From contig CAYGID010000058.1 in NCBI GenBank assembly GCA_964349835.1, positions 1 through 14,588 on the forward strand: DNA of 14,588 nucleotides, read 5' to 3'. Shown here one piece after another: positions 14,542 through 14,588 of the stretch. Made by a program: the position numbers and the translations under genes. The number at the start of each line of letters is the position of its first letter. Positions within the stretch are counted from its first letter, which is position 1. The DNA is from JAQVSH01 sp964349835. Lineage in GTDB: Bacteria > Bacteroidota > Bacteroidia > Bacteroidales > UBA4181. Below the pieces are notes generated by a model. It was not told the origin of the DNA. It saw nothing but the letters and a program-made list of their open reading frames with translations, and did no database searches.

Positions 14542-14588
14542 CCGAACAAAATTGATTTTTAAAGGTCGGATGGAGCTCGCATGTTGAT

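Overview
This window looks like an ordinary chromosomal segment of a Bacteroidota bacterium, most likely in or near the order Bacteroidales. Four things point there. A DUF4293-type four-helix membrane protein is present, a family essentially confined to the phylum. Genes are preceded by elements matching the Bacteroidota -7 box TAnnTTTG (TATTTTTG, TACATTTG, TACCTTTG) and have little Shine-Dalgarno sequence. A carboxynorspermidine/carboxyspermidine decarboxylase is present. The ABC-F, AddA-like and PorT-like beta-barrel proteins resemble Bacteroidota versions. The genus cannot be read from the sequence. I saw no phage, transposon, CRISPR or rRNA/tRNA signal.

Layout, left to right. On the minus strand is nspC (1-1134), complete at its C-terminus and cut off exactly at its ATG by a 100-N assembly gap (1135-1234). 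Beyond the gap is a minus-strand membrane-anchored protein of unknown function (1238-1762). Facing away from it is a plus-strand series: a class I aspartate-type aminotransferase (1843-3039), a 107-bp spacer rich in inverted repeats, an M48 metalloprotease lipoprotein (3147-3968) and a Uup-like ABC-F ATPase (3986-5872). A TACATTTG promoter at 5889 then starts a probable two-gene unit: an SPFH/prohibitin-family membrane protein (5937-6773) and DUF4293 (6803-7288). This unit appears to end at a strong intrinsic terminator (7392-7420) that lies inside the convergent gene.

That convergent gene is a large AddA-like UvrD helicase/RecB-type nuclease (7293-10487, minus), with no adjacent AddB partner. 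It diverges from the acetate cluster: pta (10624-11631), a 3-hydroxyacyl-CoA dehydrogenase-like gene (11640-12626) and ackA (12657-13862). A minus-strand PorT-like outer-membrane beta-barrel gene (13921-14541) closes the window.

How the genes work together: pta and ackA form the acetyl-CoA to acetyl phosphate to acetate route, which yields ATP. The most interesting item is the gene between them. It keeps the Rossmann fold and aligns without gaps to 3-hydroxybutyryl-CoA dehydrogenases across the whole active-site stretch, yet the catalytic His and both active-site Asn are replaced. It is therefore either non-catalytic, perhaps an acyl-CoA or NAD sensor or a partner of Pta/AckA, or it has different chemistry. 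The second notable item is the terminator embedded in the nuclease-motif codons of the AddA-like gene. The remaining genes look like housekeeping and cell-envelope functions. All family assignments come from reading motifs, without database searches.
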